A stretch of DNA of 64,000 nucleotides from Hahella sp. CCB-MM4. Its GTDB lineage: Bacteria > Pseudomonadota > Gammaproteobacteria > Pseudomonadales > Oleiphilaceae. Shown here piece after piece: positions 16,710 through 26,925 of the stretch. Each line of letters begins with the position of its first letter. Position 1 is the first letter of the stretch. The translations under genes were made by a program, and so were the position numbers. The DNA is taken from assembly GCF_002260525.1 (NCBI RefSeq), contig NZ_MRYI01000014.1, forward strand, positions 62,001 through 126,000. The letters run 5' to 3'. Below the pieces are notes generated by a model. It was not told the DNA's origin. It ran no database searches and worked only from the letters and a program-made list of their open reading frames with translations.

Positions 16710-18035
16710 TTACTTGCCGGTTTCATATGTGGCAATAAAATCGAGGGTGTAATTGACCGCTTCTTTGCCTGGATCGAGTATTTCCAAAGCAATATGCACC
16801 GGCACATTGGACGGCATGACTTTCATACCTTTGGCTTCTCCGGACAGGTATTCCTGCGGGGTAAATCGACGTTGTGCGATCACTGCATTATTGATATCGG
16901 AGAAGTTTAATGAAATATCCGGGAACGGCTGCTCAAAGGTGGCTTGATTAATGATGATGGCATCAATAATCAGCGCTTTGTTAACCAATGGGTGGCTACG
17001 GACAACCAGGTTCTGACTCTTGATTTTATCAATGTCGTACAAGGAGGGCAGGGTACATCCGAGGACGTCACAAGCCTTGGCGTATATAGGACGTAGCTGA
17101 TCATAGCGGGCCAGCTTGTCGAAATGAAACCAGGCCAATTGAAGTACCAGGAACACCAGCAGAGAAATAATCGACAGGGTCCAGAAAGCGGTTTTATACC
17201 AGTTGGAGCCCCCGCCTTCCCCTGCAATCGAGCGGACACTGATAGGGTCGGCCCTTAACGAATGGTAGGGGTTATCCCTTTCGGCACGAATCGATGAGGC
17301 CATCGGATCAGGCTGAGGCGGCGGACTGGAGGTCGTTTTCGGGCGTGGAGGCGGCGCCGGTGTAGGCTCGGAATAATCCGCTACTTCCAGGGCGGAGGCT
17401 GAAGGGGAGGACGGCTTGGACGGAGCCTTGCTTGGTGGTGCCGGTTTATCTGGTGCGGGTGATGGCGATGACGGCTTTTCGAGCTCGCGCAACATTTGCT
17501 CAGCCCAGCTTTCATCTGTCCCGGCAGGTTCCTCTTCTTCGGAGTCTCCTTCAAATTCGTAAGCTTTTTTCTCATCGGGCTTTTCCAGTTCACGAAAGCT
17601 GTCACTTAGTTCGCTTTCGTCAAGCAGTCCACCTGAGTAGCCTTCCTCTTCCTTATCCTCATCCGGGTCATCCTGGAACATCAATTCGTCATCGATATCG
17701 TCGCCGGCAGCAGTAAGGGCTTCTGTCAGCTCATCCAGGCTATCGTCGATTTCCGGAGTTTCAAAGTCTGTATCGGCGAATATGTTGTCACCGGAGACAA
17801 TGCTGGATGTGTTGTCTTTTTTTGCAACAGCAGGTTCTGGAGCCGCTTTTTTGGCTTGTGGTCTGGTAGCCTGTGAGCGGGGTGGCGGCGCAGCAGCGGT
17901 ATCTTCTGACATCAGATGTTCAGAGGCATTGAAAACTTTCATGCAGGCTCCGCACCGGACCTTTCCGTGGGCAGCCTGTAGTTGTGCATCGGAAACCCTG
18001 AAGCTGGCGGAACAATGTGGACAACGGGTTAACAA
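16710..18035 (-). CDS. Zinc-ribbon membrane protein with DUF3426
   Basis: A 441-residue protein. The N-terminus is an MJ0042-type zinc ribbon with CPHC (Cys5, Cys8) and CGAC (Cys28, Cys31). A long acidic, then Pro/Ser-rich low-complexity linker follows (about 45-260). One membrane helix (about 278-302, TLSIISLLVFLVLQLAW) leads to a DUF3426 domain. So the ribbon is probably cytoplasmic and the C-terminus periplasmic. It starts at TTG 18035 with GGAGG five bases upstream. It is regularly found between prmA and dusB in this bacterial group; function unknown. Confidence 0.85.
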   Translation of the reverse strand: MLTRCPHCSASFRVSDAQLQAAHGKVRCGACMKVFNASEHLMSEDTAAAPPPRSQATRPQAKKAAPEPAVAKKDNTSSIVSGDNIFADTDFETPEIDDSLDELTEALTAAGDDIDDELMFQDDPDEDKEEEGYSGGLLDESELSDSFRELEKPDEKKAYEFEGDSEEEEPAGTDESWAEQMLRELEKPSSPSPAPDKPAPPSKAPSKPSSPSASALEVADYSEPTPAPPPRPKTTSSPPPQPDPMASSIRAERDNPYHSLRADPISVRSIAGEGGGSNWYKTAFWTLSIISLLVFLVLQLAWFHFDKLARYDQLRPIYAKACDVLGCTLPSLYDIDKIKSQNLVVRSHPLVNKALIIDAIIINQATFEQPFPDISLNFSDINNAVIAQRRFTPQEYLSGEAKGMKVMPSNVPVHIALEILDPGKEAVNYTLDFIATYETGK

Positions 18036-18237
18036 TGAAGCCTCCGAAGATTAACTAGCAAATGACCAATTTCCACTTCCTGCCGACAGGTATAAGCCGG
18101 ATTTCAATTCAGACATCCAAATCAAGGTTCAGATGCATAGCTTTGAAGGCTGCTGCGTACTCGGTAGGAAAGAGCTGTTTAAACATGAATGAAAGACAGA
18201 ATTTTTGCAAGTATCTGATCTTTAATACTTGGTGACA

Positions 18238-18266
18238 GACGGGCATGTGTCAAACACATCCCCGTC
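18238..18266. repeat. Strong 13-bp inverted repeat downstream of prmA
   Basis: Arms GACGGGCATGTGT (18238-18250) and ACACATCCCCGTC (18254-18266) pair at 12 of 13 positions (only C18244/C18260 fails) around CAA. It lies about 60 bp after the prmA stop in the 291-bp gap before the DUF3426 gene. There is no T-run on the prmA strand, so it may be an operator or an mRNA-stabilising hairpin as much as a terminator. Confidence 0.7.
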
Positions 18267-18326
18267 AACTTTCATTTTTGCCACAATATTGTGCAGACAA
18301 CGTAAGCACCAGGAGTGGCAAATGAA

Positions 18327-19208
18327 TTAAATCCCGCTCTTGCGCTTGCCGCTGATGAGAACCCAGTCTTCCTTATATTGCGTGGGATCCAGATCGTAAA
18401 ACACTTCATAGGCGTCCCGGACGTCCTGCTCCTGTTCCCGCAGTATGCCGGATAACGCTAAAGATCCGTCAGCACGAGTCAAACCTGCCAGGGTGGGGGC
18501 AAGGGCGATGAGTGGATTAGCCAGAATGTTGGCAACGACGATATCGGCTGTTATTTCCGGAAGCTGGTCTGGAAGGTAAAGTGTCAGCCTGTCTTCCACG
18601 CCGTTACGCTCAGCATTGTCCAGGCTGGCATCAAGTGCCTGAGGATCGATGTCAGTGCCGACAGCACTGCTTGCACCGAGTAACAGACCTGCGATAGCCA
18701 GTACGCCGGAGCCGCAGCCAAAGTCGAGAAGCGCCTGGTTTTGCAGGTTCTGCCCGTCGAGCCATTCCAGGCATAGGGCAGTGGTGGGATGGGTGCCGGT
18801 GCCAAAGGCAAGACCCGGATCCAGCAGCAGATTCACCGCATTAGGGTCTTGTGGTGGCTGCCAGCTGGGACAGATCCAGAGTCTCTGCCCGAATTGCATG
18901 GGCTGGAAGTGGGTCATCCATTCCCGCTCCCAGTCACGGTCCTCAATGATTTCACAATGAATGGCGCTAACGGGTATCTGGTGCTGTTCAAGGTGTGATG
19001 TGACCAGTTGCCGATCAACTTCGGCGCTGAACAGGGCAACCACTTGGGTATTAGACCAAAGCGGCGTGGTGCCGAGATCCGGTTCAAGCACCGGATCATC
19101 ATGGGCATCCACCATGGTGATGGAAAGTGCCCCAAGATCTTCAAGGAGCCCCTCTATATATTCAGCAGTGTCATCACTTGCAGCAACAGTTACCTGTAGC
19201 CAGCTCAT
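18327..19208 (-). CDS. prmA: Ribosomal protein L11 methyltransferase
   Basis: A 293-residue SAM-dependent enzyme that trimethylates ribosomal protein L11. The N-terminal recognition domain covers residues 1-100. The catalytic domain has [20 protein letters not shown] for [17 protein letters not shown] before it, and ANILANPL (N-[IL]-L-[AY]-like active-site strand). It is one base downstream of accC, thus in the aroQ-accB-accC-prmA series. Confidence 0.96.
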   Translation of the reverse strand: MSWLQVTVAASDDTAEYIEGLLEDLGALSITMVDAHDDPVLEPDLGTTPLWSNTQVVALFSAEVDRQLVTSHLEQHQIPVSAIHCEIIEDRDWEREWMTHFQPMQFGQRLWICPSWQPPQDPNAVNLLLDPGLAFGTGTHPTTALCLEWLDGQNLQNQALLDFGCGSGVLAIAGLLLGASSAVGTDIDPQALDASLDNAERNGVEDRLTLYLPDQLPEITADIVVANILANPLIALAPTLAGLTRADGSLALSGILREQEQDVRDAYEVFYDLDPTQYKEDWVLISGKRKSGI

Positions 19209-19209
19209 G

Positions 19210-20550
19210 TTAATCCTTAAGTAATTTTTCCAGGTAGTGGATGGTGAAGTTCTGGCTTCTGAAGCCGGAATCTCTCACCAGGCGACGATGCAGGGGAATA
19301 TTGGTTTTGATTCCCTCTACCACCATTTCTTCGAGCGCATTATGCATACGTTCCATGGCGTTGTCGCGGTCAATTCCCCAGCAAATCACTTTTCCAATCA
19401 GTGAATCATAATAGGGCGGTACTGAATAACCGCTATAAAGGTGCGAATCCACTCGTACACCGTTGCCACCGGGAGCGTGAAAATGCTGGATAGTACCTGG
19501 GCTTGGAGTGAACTTCTGCGGGTCTTCCGCATTGATACGACATTCGACGGCGTGGCCGCGGAACAGAATGTCTTCCTGTTTGATCGAGAGAGGCATTCCG
19601 CTGGCAATACGCAGCTGTTCCTTGACGATATCAATGCCGGTGATCATTTCTGAAACAGGGTGTTCGACCTGTACACGGGTGTTCATTTCTATGAAATAGA
19701 ATTTGCCATCCTGATACAGGAATTCGAAGGTGCCCGCCCCACGATAGCCGATATCGATACACGCCTGGGTACAGGCTTCCAGTACTTTGGCTCGGGCTTC
19801 AGGATCAATACCCGGAGCCGGCGCTTCTTCTATGACCTTCTGGTGGCGACGCTGAAGTGAGCAGTCACGATCACCAAGGTGAATGGCATTTCCCTGGCCA
19901 TCAGCCAGTACCTGTACTTCCACATGGCGCGGCCGGTCGAGGAACTTCTCAAGATATACCGTGGGATCGCCGAAAGCCGCTTTGGCCTCACTTTGGGTCA
20001 CGTGGATAGAGTTAAGCAGAGCCGCTTCACTGTTAACCACCTGCATGCCACGGCCACCGCCGCCAGAGGCAGCTTTGATCAATACTGGATAGCCAATTTT
20101 ACGGGCGACCTCAATGGTGCGCTGGTTGTCTTCGGTAATCGGGCCGTCGGAGCCTGGGACTGTAGGGACCCCGGCCTTGCGCATGGCCTGTATGGCGGAG
20201 ACTTTGTTCCCCATCAGGCGAATGGTTTCGGGACGAGGACCGATAAATACAAAGCCGCTTTTCTCACACTGTTCTGCAAAATCGGCGTTTTCTGACAGGA
20301 AGCCGTATCCAGGGTGAATGCCTACAGTGTCGGTCACCTCGGCAGCAGAGATAATGGCGGGAATGTTCAGGTAGCTGTCAGTCGGGCTGTTCGGACCGAT
20401 ACACACGGATTCATCCGCCAGTCGAACGTGCATCAGATCACGATCGACACTTGAATGTACTGCAACGGTGCTGATGCCCAGCTCCTTGCAGGCACGCAAA
20501 ACCCGAAGAGCGATTTCGCCACGGTTTGCGATCAGTACTTTTTCCAACAT
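19210..20550 (-). CDS. accC: Acetyl-CoA carboxylase, biotin carboxylase subunit
   Basis: A 446-residue ATP-grasp enzyme that carboxylates biotin on AccB, the first step of malonyl-CoA and fatty acid synthesis. It opens with [20 protein letters not shown], has the glycine-rich ATP loop SGGGGRGM, and the catalytic region [15 protein letters not shown]. Length is standard (E. coli 449). It lies 131 bp after accB and abuts prmA. Confidence 0.97.
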   Translation of the reverse strand: MLEKVLIANRGEIALRVLRACKELGISTVAVHSSVDRDLMHVRLADESVCIGPNSPTDSYLNIPAIISAAEVTDTVGIHPGYGFLSENADFAEQCEKSGFVFIGPRPETIRLMGNKVSAIQAMRKAGVPTVPGSDGPITEDNQRTIEVARKIGYPVLIKAASGGGGRGMQVVNSEAALLNSIHVTQSEAKAAFGDPTVYLEKFLDRPRHVEVQVLADGQGNAIHLGDRDCSLQRRHQKVIEEAPAPGIDPEARAKVLEACTQACIDIGYRGAGTFEFLYQDGKFYFIEMNTRVQVEHPVSEMITGIDIVKEQLRIASGMPLSIKQEDILFRGHAVECRINAEDPQKFTPSPGTIQHFHAPGGNGVRVDSHLYSGYSVPPYYDSLIGKVICWGIDRDNAMERMHNALEEMVVEGIKTNIPLHRRLVRDSGFRSQNFTIHYLEKLLKD

Positions 20551-20681
20551 GGTCGATGTACTCGTAAGAATTTCGTTTTCAATGGCTTTCTTCGGTAACT
20601 AAGAAGAGAAAGCCGTTTGTGCAGTGACAGGCTGGTCTGGTGTCAGAAGCCGGCCGTCACATACGGACGTGATGCTTAGAG

Positions 20682-21146
20682 TCAGACGATGGTGAACAGC
20701 GGCTGATCGAATTCCACCGGTTGGCCGTTTTCCACCAGGATAGCTTCCACGGTGCCGGATTTGTCCGCTTCGATCTGGTTCATCATTTTCATCGCTTCCA
20801 CGATGCACAGTACATCGCCGGCTTTTACCTGCTGGCCAACTTCTGCAAATGCAGGAGCCGTCGGTGAGGGTGAGCGATAGAAGGTTCCAACCATGGGAGA
20901 TTTAACGACATGTCCGTTCAGTGCCGGTTTGCTTGGTTCAGATGCGGCAGCGGCAGGCGCTGGTTCTGCAGGAGCTGCAGCTACAGGTCTGGCGGCTGCG
21001 GCAGGTGCGTTGACATAGATTGGATCGGCTGCAACCGAGGATTTGCGTGAAATGCGAACGGAATCATCGCCTTCCTTGATTTCGATTTCCGCAATATCCG
21101 ATTCTTCTAGGAGTTCTATCAGCTTTTTTACTTTACGAATATCCAT
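20682..21146 (-). CDS. accB: Biotin carboxyl carrier protein of acetyl-CoA carboxylase
   Basis: A 154-residue carrier. The N-terminal helix-rich segment (1-35) is followed by an Ala/Pro-rich hinge (40-75) and the biotinyl domain with [13 protein letters not shown], where Lys120 carries biotin. It shuttles carboxybiotin between AccC and the AccA-AccD transferase, which are not in this window. It follows aroQ by 17 bp. Confidence 0.97.
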   Translation of the reverse strand: MDIRKVKKLIELLEESDIAEIEIKEGDDSVRISRKSSVAADPIYVNAPAAAARPVAAAPAEPAPAAAASEPSKPALNGHVVKSPMVGTFYRSPSPTAPAFAEVGQQVKAGDVLCIVEAMKMMNQIEADKSGTVEAILVENGQPVEFDQPLFTIV

Positions 21147-21163
21147 AATTGGTGTCTCGATGG

Positions 21164-21604
21164 TTAAGGGTTAATTCTTGCAATGGCGGCTTGCAAAGCT
21201 AAATCATAACTCTGGCTGCCGAGTCCGCATATCACACCAATGGCGATATCGGAGAAATACGAATGGTGCCGAAAGGCTTCCCGTGCATGTACATTGGAAA
21301 GATGTACTTCAATAAACGGGATACTGACGCCGAGTAGCGCGTCACGGATGGCTACGCTTGTATGAGTAAACGCTGCCGGGTTAATGATGATAAAGTCGAC
21401 GCCTTCCCGCTTGGCTTCATGGATGCGGTCAATCAACTCATATTCTGCATTGCTTTGCAGAGTCAGCAGGTGATGCCCTTGAGCTTTGGCCATTTGGGCC
21501 AGACGCAGGTTGATGTCGTCCAGGGTTTCGGATCCATAGATGTCCGGTTCCCGGGTTCCCAAGAGGTTCAGGTTGGGGCCATGAATAACCAGGATGCTTG
21601 CCAT
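21164..21604 (-). CDS. aroQ: 3-Dehydroquinate dehydratase, type II
   Basis: A 146-residue dodecameric enzyme of the shikimate pathway. It has [17 protein letters not shown] with the catalytic Arg and Tyr, [17 protein letters not shown], and [17 protein letters not shown]. It heads the aroQ-accB-accC series, an arrangement common in Pseudomonas relatives. Its promoter should be in 21605-21795. The window also carries aroK and aroB at the far end. Confidence 0.96.
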   Translation of the reverse strand: MASILVIHGPNLNLLGTREPDIYGSETLDDINLRLAQMAKAQGHHLLTLQSNAEYELIDRIHEAKREGVDFIIINPAAFTHTSVAIRDALLGVSIPFIEVHLSNVHAREAFRHHSYFSDIAIGVICGLGSQSYDLALQAAIARINP

Positions 21605-21795
21605 TGCTCAATATCCTTAGGGCTTTTTTGGCTAATTATAGAAATGAATGATTTCAGCAAGTTTGCAGAAGTTTGACTCTTTTAATAGGGGTATTCAAGC
21701 AATTTGGCGGTGACTTTGGTCATACTTTGGTATATGGAGGATATGCTGTACAGGGCTAATCCCGGTGCTGTGGCAAGCTGAGCGGCCAAAGCCCC

Positions 21796-23436
21796 TCAGC
21801 TGTCACGATAAACGCGGACACAGTTTCTTCCACCGTGTTTGGCATCATATAGTGCCTTATCGGCTTTTTGCGCCAGAGATTGTTGAGTGTCCGACGGGGT
21901 ACATGAGGCGATGCCACAGCTGAACGTTGCCTTGAAATGTTCCAGGTCTGTCGGATGAGTCAATTCTGAAAACTTCTCCCGAATTTCGTTCATGATGTCC
22001 CGGGCATCAGATTCCGAGGTATTTGGAAGAATGACGGCAAATTCCTCTCCGCCATAGCGGCCGATATGATCGGATTTGCGCAGTCTCTGCTTCAGGAACA
22101 GCGAGATACTTTTCAATACACGGTCGCCTACCGGGTGGCCATAGCGGTCGTTGATTTTTTTGAAATAATCAATATCCATCATGGCGAAGCAAAGAGACGA
22201 GGCGTTTTGAGCTGCCTTTTCAATTTCAGTGGTGAGCAACTGCAGGGTATGAGTGTGGTTGAACAGGCCGGTCAGGCTATCTCTAATCATCAGAGCCAGC
22301 AATGAGCGCGCCCTGCGGCCCCGGTTGTGGATTGTAGCCACCAGATGGCGCGGCACGATCGGCTTGACCAAGAAGTCGTCCCCACCAAGGCTCATGGCAT
22401 GCAGCTGCTTATTGATATCGTCTTCAGCAGACAGGTAGATAATGGGAACACTGACAAACTGGTCTTGCTGGCGAATCACCTTGGCCAGCTCGGTGCCTGT
22501 GCAGCCGGGCATGTACATATCCATGATGATCAATTCCGGTGAAAACTCCTTGAGTCCCACCAATACCTGCATCGGGTCGGTAATGATTTTTGGAATGATG
22601 CCGGCTTTCTTCAGCGCACTCTCTATGAAGGCAGCCTGGGCTTTAGAGTCGTCTACAACCATTACCCGATAGGGCTGATGGCTGCTGGTTCGGGTAAAGG
22701 TTTCTACCTTTTCAATCAGTTGGGAGGCATCGAATTGGCCGGAGAAGAATTCCTCGCCTCCATTACGGGCGGCAATCAACCGGGTTTCGATGTCTCCTTC
22801 GTCAGCGCAGACGAAAAGAACGGGAATCGGGGTTTCGTGGTGGCCCTGTATCGTTTTGATCACTTCAAGCCCAGCTCTGGAAGCGTCGCCGAAGTCCACA
22901 TCAAGAATCAGTGTTTCAGGCTTGTTTTTCTGAGTTGCTGCAATCAGGGTTTCATGGTCATAGTAGCGTTCGCCACGAAAACCAAAGAACTGCATCTGCT
23001 GAATAATGCGATCAGCGAGCTGGTCATTGTTCAATGCAATGTAAATCGGCGCTTTGATATAGGTGCGTTGTGCATACATGCCAGGCTTGTCAGACTTGCG
23101 TTGAGTCAGGTTGGCCAATTCCAGTATGTGGGCTTCCAGGGCTTCGATCTCCGTGCTGATGGCACTGCTGCCCCGAATGTGGACTTTCTTGAGTTCCTGA
23201 TTGATGGCCTGAGCGATGCTTAAATGATCGGTCATATCAAAGCGGGCGGCATAGCGGCCCAGTTTAATGGTGGCACTCTGGAAATCTGTCAGCCATTGGG
23301 AGTCGTTCCAATGTCTTAGTTTTAGTTGTTGCCAGGCCTCCAGAACAACACGGGCCTGAGTGGTCACCCGGCCGGCAAAATGTTGTTTGAGCTTGTCCCT
23401 TTGGCTTTCGATGGTCATAAGTGTAGTGTGGCCCAT
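21796..23436 (-). CDS. Response regulator with diguanylate cyclase (REC-REC-GGDEF)
   Basis: A 546-residue cytoplasmic protein. A helical N-terminus (1-115) leads to a degenerate first receiver domain (about 130-245; LILDVDFGDASRAG keeps an Asp but the acidic pocket is poor). The second receiver (about 255-375) is complete: VMVVDDSKAQAAF, phospho-acceptor Asp in LIIMDMYMPG, and Lys in VKPI. The GGDEF domain has the active form RYGGEEFAVILP and DIDYFKKINDRYGH, so it should make c-di-GMP. A second possible start lies six codons in. Its partner kinase is not adjacent. It is divergent from a LapD-like c-di-GMP receptor gene. Confidence 0.9.
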   Translation of the reverse strand: MGHTTLMTIESQRDKLKQHFAGRVTTQARVVLEAWQQLKLRHWNDSQWLTDFQSATIKLGRYAARFDMTDHLSIAQAINQELKKVHIRGSSAISTEIEALEAHILELANLTQRKSDKPGMYAQRTYIKAPIYIALNNDQLADRIIQQMQFFGFRGERYYDHETLIAATQKNKPETLILDVDFGDASRAGLEVIKTIQGHHETPIPVLFVCADEGDIETRLIAARNGGEEFFSGQFDASQLIEKVETFTRTSSHQPYRVMVVDDSKAQAAFIESALKKAGIIPKIITDPMQVLVGLKEFSPELIIMDMYMPGCTGTELAKVIRQQDQFVSVPIIYLSAEDDINKQLHAMSLGGDDFLVKPIVPRHLVATIHNRGRRARSLLALMIRDSLTGLFNHTHTLQLLTTEIEKAAQNASSLCFAMMDIDYFKKINDRYGHPVGDRVLKSISLFLKQRLRKSDHIGRYGGEEFAVILPNTSESDARDIMNEIREKFSELTHPTDLEHFKATFSCGIASCTPSDTQQSLAQKADKALYDAKHGGRNCVRVYRDS

Positions 23437-23666
23437 ATCCGCTTTTTTTGTGAAGAGTCCTTTGATGACGGCGCCTGAATTGGGTTGCGAGCTGGAAGGA
23501 ATCTGTGATTGATCTACGCCCAGGCTCTTCTATTGTTATTCTTTCAACTAGATGAAGTATAGTAGTGGTTTTTCGGATCGGCATAGTGGGAAACTGTATA
23601 GCTCTGTAACTTATTGTTCGAGTGAGACTTTCGTCAGATTTTCAGAACGTGCGATGGGTGCACTGA

Positions 23667-25727
23667 TTGGTGGATAAGAATAAAGAGGATAACTTTCCCG
23701 TGAGTCAAAAGCCCCAGGAAATACAAGCTCCGTACAGTTTTAAAGGACTGCTTTTGGCTGTCGTCTATGGTGTCCTGTTGCTACTTTTATTGGGCGGCCT
23801 GCTACTGAACGTCCTGCAGAAACGTAACTATCTGCAGGATCAATTGGCTTCTCATGGCCAGGATTCTGCCACCTCCCTTGGCCTGTCCCTCTCAACCGTG
23901 GCGAAAGAGGGAGACTGGGTTGCCGCTTCTTCCATGATCGATGTGATATTTGATTCCGGTGCCTATTCGAATGTTCGGTTGCTGGACAGTCAGGGGCAGG
24001 TCGTTATCAACCGCAGTGCTGGGTTGCATCTGGAAGAGGTGCCGGATTGGTTTGTGGCGCTGTTGCCGCTGGATACGCCAATGGGGCAGTCGGATGTGAT
24101 ATCGGGCTGGCAGCGGGTCGGGACCCTTCAGGTCAGAAGTCATCCTGGCTTGGCCTACCGGGATCTCTGGTCCACGGTCAAGCAGCAGGGGGCGTTGTTT
24201 GCCGGGCTGGGCATTCTGGTATTTTTGTTACTGCATCTGCTGTTGAAACAACTGCTGCGGCCTCTGAAGAATCTTGAGTCTGTCGCAGACAAGATCGCCC
24301 ATCGACGATTTGATGTGGAGCTTCCGGTGCCCTCCACGAGAGAGATGCGAAGCGTGACGTTGGCGGTAAACACGATGGCGTCCTCTCTCCGCTCTATATT
24401 CGATGAGCAGATTCATACAATTGAAAGTTTGCGCAAGTCTGCCCTCCAGGACTCCGTGACCGGTCTAATAAATCGCGAGACATTTGATAAGCGGCTCCAG
24501 GCCAATCTCTCTGGTGAAGCTGGAGAAGGGGCAGGAGTGCTGTGGTTGCTGCAAATAAAGCATTTCGCTCAATTCAATGAGGTGCATGGGCGTGCGGCGG
24601 GAGACAGGCTCTTGACGGAAGTGGCTGAGATTCTTCGTGATGAGCTGGGGGCCGTCGTGGGGAGTTTTGTCGGTCGGCATGCCGGGTCCTCGTTTGCCGC
24701 ATTTATTCCAGGATGTGAAATGTCACACGCGGGAGAGATGGCTGACCATCTGCTCCTGCGTCTCAGTGCCCTGGAAGCATTTCAGGGAGATCAGGGATGT
24801 ATTACCGCGCTGGGGATGGCGCAGTGCCGGGATGGGGACCAGTTAACGAATCTGTTGTCTGCAGCAGATTTTGCTGTTCAGGAGGCCGCGCAATTGCCCA
24901 AGGGAGGCTGGTCCGCTAACGGGCGGGAGGCCGGTTCAGCTGCCGAAACCGCCAAGCCGGCTTCTTACTGGCATGATCTTCTGCGTGATTCTCTCGATAG
25001 AAAGGGCTTTGTGATGAACTTTCAGCCTGTGGTCGCGATAGGAAAGGCGGCTACTGCCCGGAGTGGAGATGACGGCTATCGGGTCGTCATGCAGCAAGTC
25101 CTGGCTAGGCTTCCAGATGCCCAGGGGCAACATGCGGCAGCTGAATTTGTGCCGATGTTGAACCGTTTCTCAATGACGTCTGAACTGGACTTGTACATGC
25201 TGGAGCAAGGCTTGCTTCGGTTGAGTCATCATCCGGAAGACAGTTCACTATGTATTTTATTATCTGTTCAGACTCTCAGCAGGGATGATCTGGCTGCAGC
25301 ACTGACCGCCTTATTGCACCAGTTCCCGCAAGAGGCCAAGCGCTTGTACCTTGAGTGCCCTGAATACGCATTACAAATTTGCTGGGCTGGTGTGGATGTT
25401 TTAATGCAGTTGCGGCAAAGATTTGGGTTTCGGCTGATAATCGGGCGTTTCGGCACCGCCGGTCTACCGTTCGGGTATTTGCGGGATCTTTCCGTGGATG
25501 CGATTAAGGTTGATCCCGGCTTGATAAAAAATATCGAACAAGATGATGGGCATCAGTTCTATTTGCGTTCCATCGTGCAGATTGCCCATTCTCAAAATAG
25601 TCAAGTGATTGCTGTGGGAGTTGAGCGTCAGGAGGAATGGGAATGTCTGGTAAATATCGGAGTAGATGGTGCAATGGGGTATCATATATGCCATCCTCAA
25701 TCTGAGCCTGTGCATTTCGGAGAGTAA
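23667..25727 (+). CDS. LapD-like membrane c-di-GMP receptor with degenerate GGDEF and EAL
   Basis: About 686 residues. Two membrane helices (about 26-49 and 170-192) bracket a periplasmic domain of the LapD/MoxY type; a HAMP-like linker follows. The GGDEF core is replaced by AGSSF (339-343), so no cyclase activity is expected. In the EAL domain the opening NFQPVVAIG is kept but the EAL triad is lost (YRVVMQQVLAR), while KVDPGLI and GVERQEEW remain, the pattern of a receptor that binds but does not cleave c-di-GMP. LapD controls the periplasmic protease LapG and thereby adhesin release; no lapG or large adhesin is here, so that role is inferred. The start is uncertain (TTG 23667, GTG 23670 or GTG 23700). 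Confidence 0.82.
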   Translation: MVDKNKEDNFPVSQKPQEIQAPYSFKGLLLAVVYGVLLLLLLGGLLLNVLQKRNYLQDQLASHGQDSATSLGLSLSTVAKEGDWVAASSMIDVIFDSGAYSNVRLLDSQGQVVINRSAGLHLEEVPDWFVALLPLDTPMGQSDVISGWQRVGTLQVRSHPGLAYRDLWSTVKQQGALFAGLGILVFLLLHLLLKQLLRPLKNLESVADKIAHRRFDVELPVPSTREMRSVTLAVNTMASSLRSIFDEQIHTIESLRKSALQDSVTGLINRETFDKRLQANLSGEAGEGAGVLWLLQIKHFAQFNEVHGRAAGDRLLTEVAEILRDELGAVVGSFVGRHAGSSFAAFIPGCEMSHAGEMADHLLLRLSALEAFQGDQGCITALGMAQCRDGDQLTNLLSAADFAVQEAAQLPKGGWSANGREAGSAAETAKPASYWHDLLRDSLDRKGFVMNFQPVVAIGKAATARSGDDGYRVVMQQVLARLPDAQGQHAAAEFVPMLNRFSMTSELDLYMLEQGLLRLSHHPEDSSLCILLSVQTLSRDDLAAALTALLHQFPQEAKRLYLECPEYALQICWAGVDVLMQLRQRFGFRLIIGRFGTAGLPFGYLRDLSVDAIKVDPGLIKNIEQDDGHQFYLRSIVQIAHSQNSQVIAVGVERQEEWECLVNIGVDGAMGYHICHPQSEPVHFGE

Positions 25728-25785
25728 GAGGGCAGCGCCCTGAGCCGTCAGGGTGATCAGGTGTGTATCAATACTGGAAAGGTTT

Positions 25786-26835
25786 ATGTGGCAATCAATA
25801 AAAGTGTTTTTTGTGGAGCGCTGGGAAGATCTGGAAGACTATCTCGGTGGTGGCCGGCTGTTGAAATTTATCGGCCTGTTGCTTTTGGTATACCTGTTGG
25901 TCGCTCTTTTAGTGGGCTGGTACTGGAGTCAGGAACCGGGACTGTTTGATGTTAATGAGGAAACAGAGCGCCAGGCGACCGAGCTACACACTAAGGCGGT
26001 GGTTGGTAGTCACACGACAGCAACCCTTATCGCGTTGATGGAAACCCTCCTGCAGAAAAACGGCGGGTATATCAGTAATGATGTATTCCCTCCTGGGTTG
26101 TGGTTGGACAATATCAGTAACTGGGAATTCGGTGTTCTGGTTCAGGCCAGGGATTTGAGCCGGGCACTGCGAAAAGACATTAGCCGTTCCCAGAGCCAGT
26201 CGGTGGAAGATAAGGATCTGACGATTGCCGAGCCGCAACTCCATTTTGACAGCGCTTCCTGGATGATTCCGTCAACTGAGGCTGAGTATAAAAGAGGCGT
26301 TGCTGCGCTCAAGCGCTATATGGTGCGTCTGGCTGATGAAGATAAAAATGACGGACAGTTTTATGCTCGCTCAGACAACTTGAGAAGCTGGTTAACTGAC
26401 GTGGAAACCCGGTTGGGAAGTTTGTCTCAACGTTTGAGTGAAAGCGTTGGCAAGCGTCAGTTTAACCTGGATCTGGCGGGTGATCCGGCAGCAACCCAAT
26501 CCAAACCCGGGTTGGAGGAACAGGAACTGAAGACTCCCTGGCTGAAAGTGGATGATGTATTTTATGAGGCCCGAGGTACTGCATGGGCACTCATTCACAT
26601 ACTCAAGGCCATTGAAGTGGATTTTGCGGAAGTTCTTCGTGATAAGAATGCACTGGTCAGTCTGAGGCAGATCATTATTGAACTGGAAGCGACCCAGGAA
26701 GCGGTGTGGAGCCCATTTATTCTGAATGGCAGTGGATTCGGGGTGCTGGCGAATCATTCATTAACCATGGCGTCCTATATATCCCGTGCCAACGCGGCGA
26801 TTATTGATTTGAGGAGTTTGCTGGCGCAGGGCTAG
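25786..26835 (+). CDS. DUF2333 family inner-membrane protein
   Basis: A 349-residue protein with a short cytoplasmic N-terminus, one hydrophobic segment (about 25-48, LLLLVYLLVALLVGWYW) and a large helical periplasmic part. The overall pattern, including WLDNISNWEFGVLVQARDL, matches DUF2333. No function is established. ATG 25786 follows GGAAAGG; an upstream GTG at 25753 is less likely. It is 58 bp after the LapD-like gene in the same direction and followed by a terminator, so the two may be one unit. Confidence 0.8.
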   Translation: MWQSIKVFFVERWEDLEDYLGGGRLLKFIGLLLLVYLLVALLVGWYWSQEPGLFDVNEETERQATELHTKAVVGSHTTATLIALMETLLQKNGGYISNDVFPPGLWLDNISNWEFGVLVQARDLSRALRKDISRSQSQSVEDKDLTIAEPQLHFDSASWMIPSTEAEYKRGVAALKRYMVRLADEDKNDGQFYARSDNLRSWLTDVETRLGSLSQRLSESVGKRQFNLDLAGDPAATQSKPGLEEQELKTPWLKVDDVFYEARGTAWALIHILKAIEVDFAEVLRDKNALVSLRQIIIELEATQEAVWSPFILNGSGFGVLANHSLTMASYISRANAAIIDLRSLLAQG

Positions 26836-26853
26836 CGGTAAAATAGGACGAGC

Positions 26854-26886
26854 AAAAAATAGCCGCATCTGCGGCTATTTTTTTAA
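26854..26886. terminator. Bidirectional terminator
   Basis: AAAAAATAGCCGCA (26855-26868) and TGCGGCTATTTTTT pair around TC, with A- and T-runs on the two sides. It serves the DUF2333 gene and the converging aldo/keto reductase gene. Confidence 0.9.
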
Positions 26887-26925
26887 CTTTTTTCTTTAGG
26901 GCGAATCTCTTTAAGCGAAAGCGGA

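Noticed and set aside
21900-23436. HPt domain at the N-terminus of the REC-GGDEF protein
   Set aside because: A segment KKVHIRGSSA recalls the HPt motif, but the spacing is one residue short and the helices around it are not convincing.
24678-24700. Active diguanylate cyclase in the LapD-like protein
   Set aside because: The GG(D/E)EF signature is replaced by AGSSF, so catalysis is not expected.
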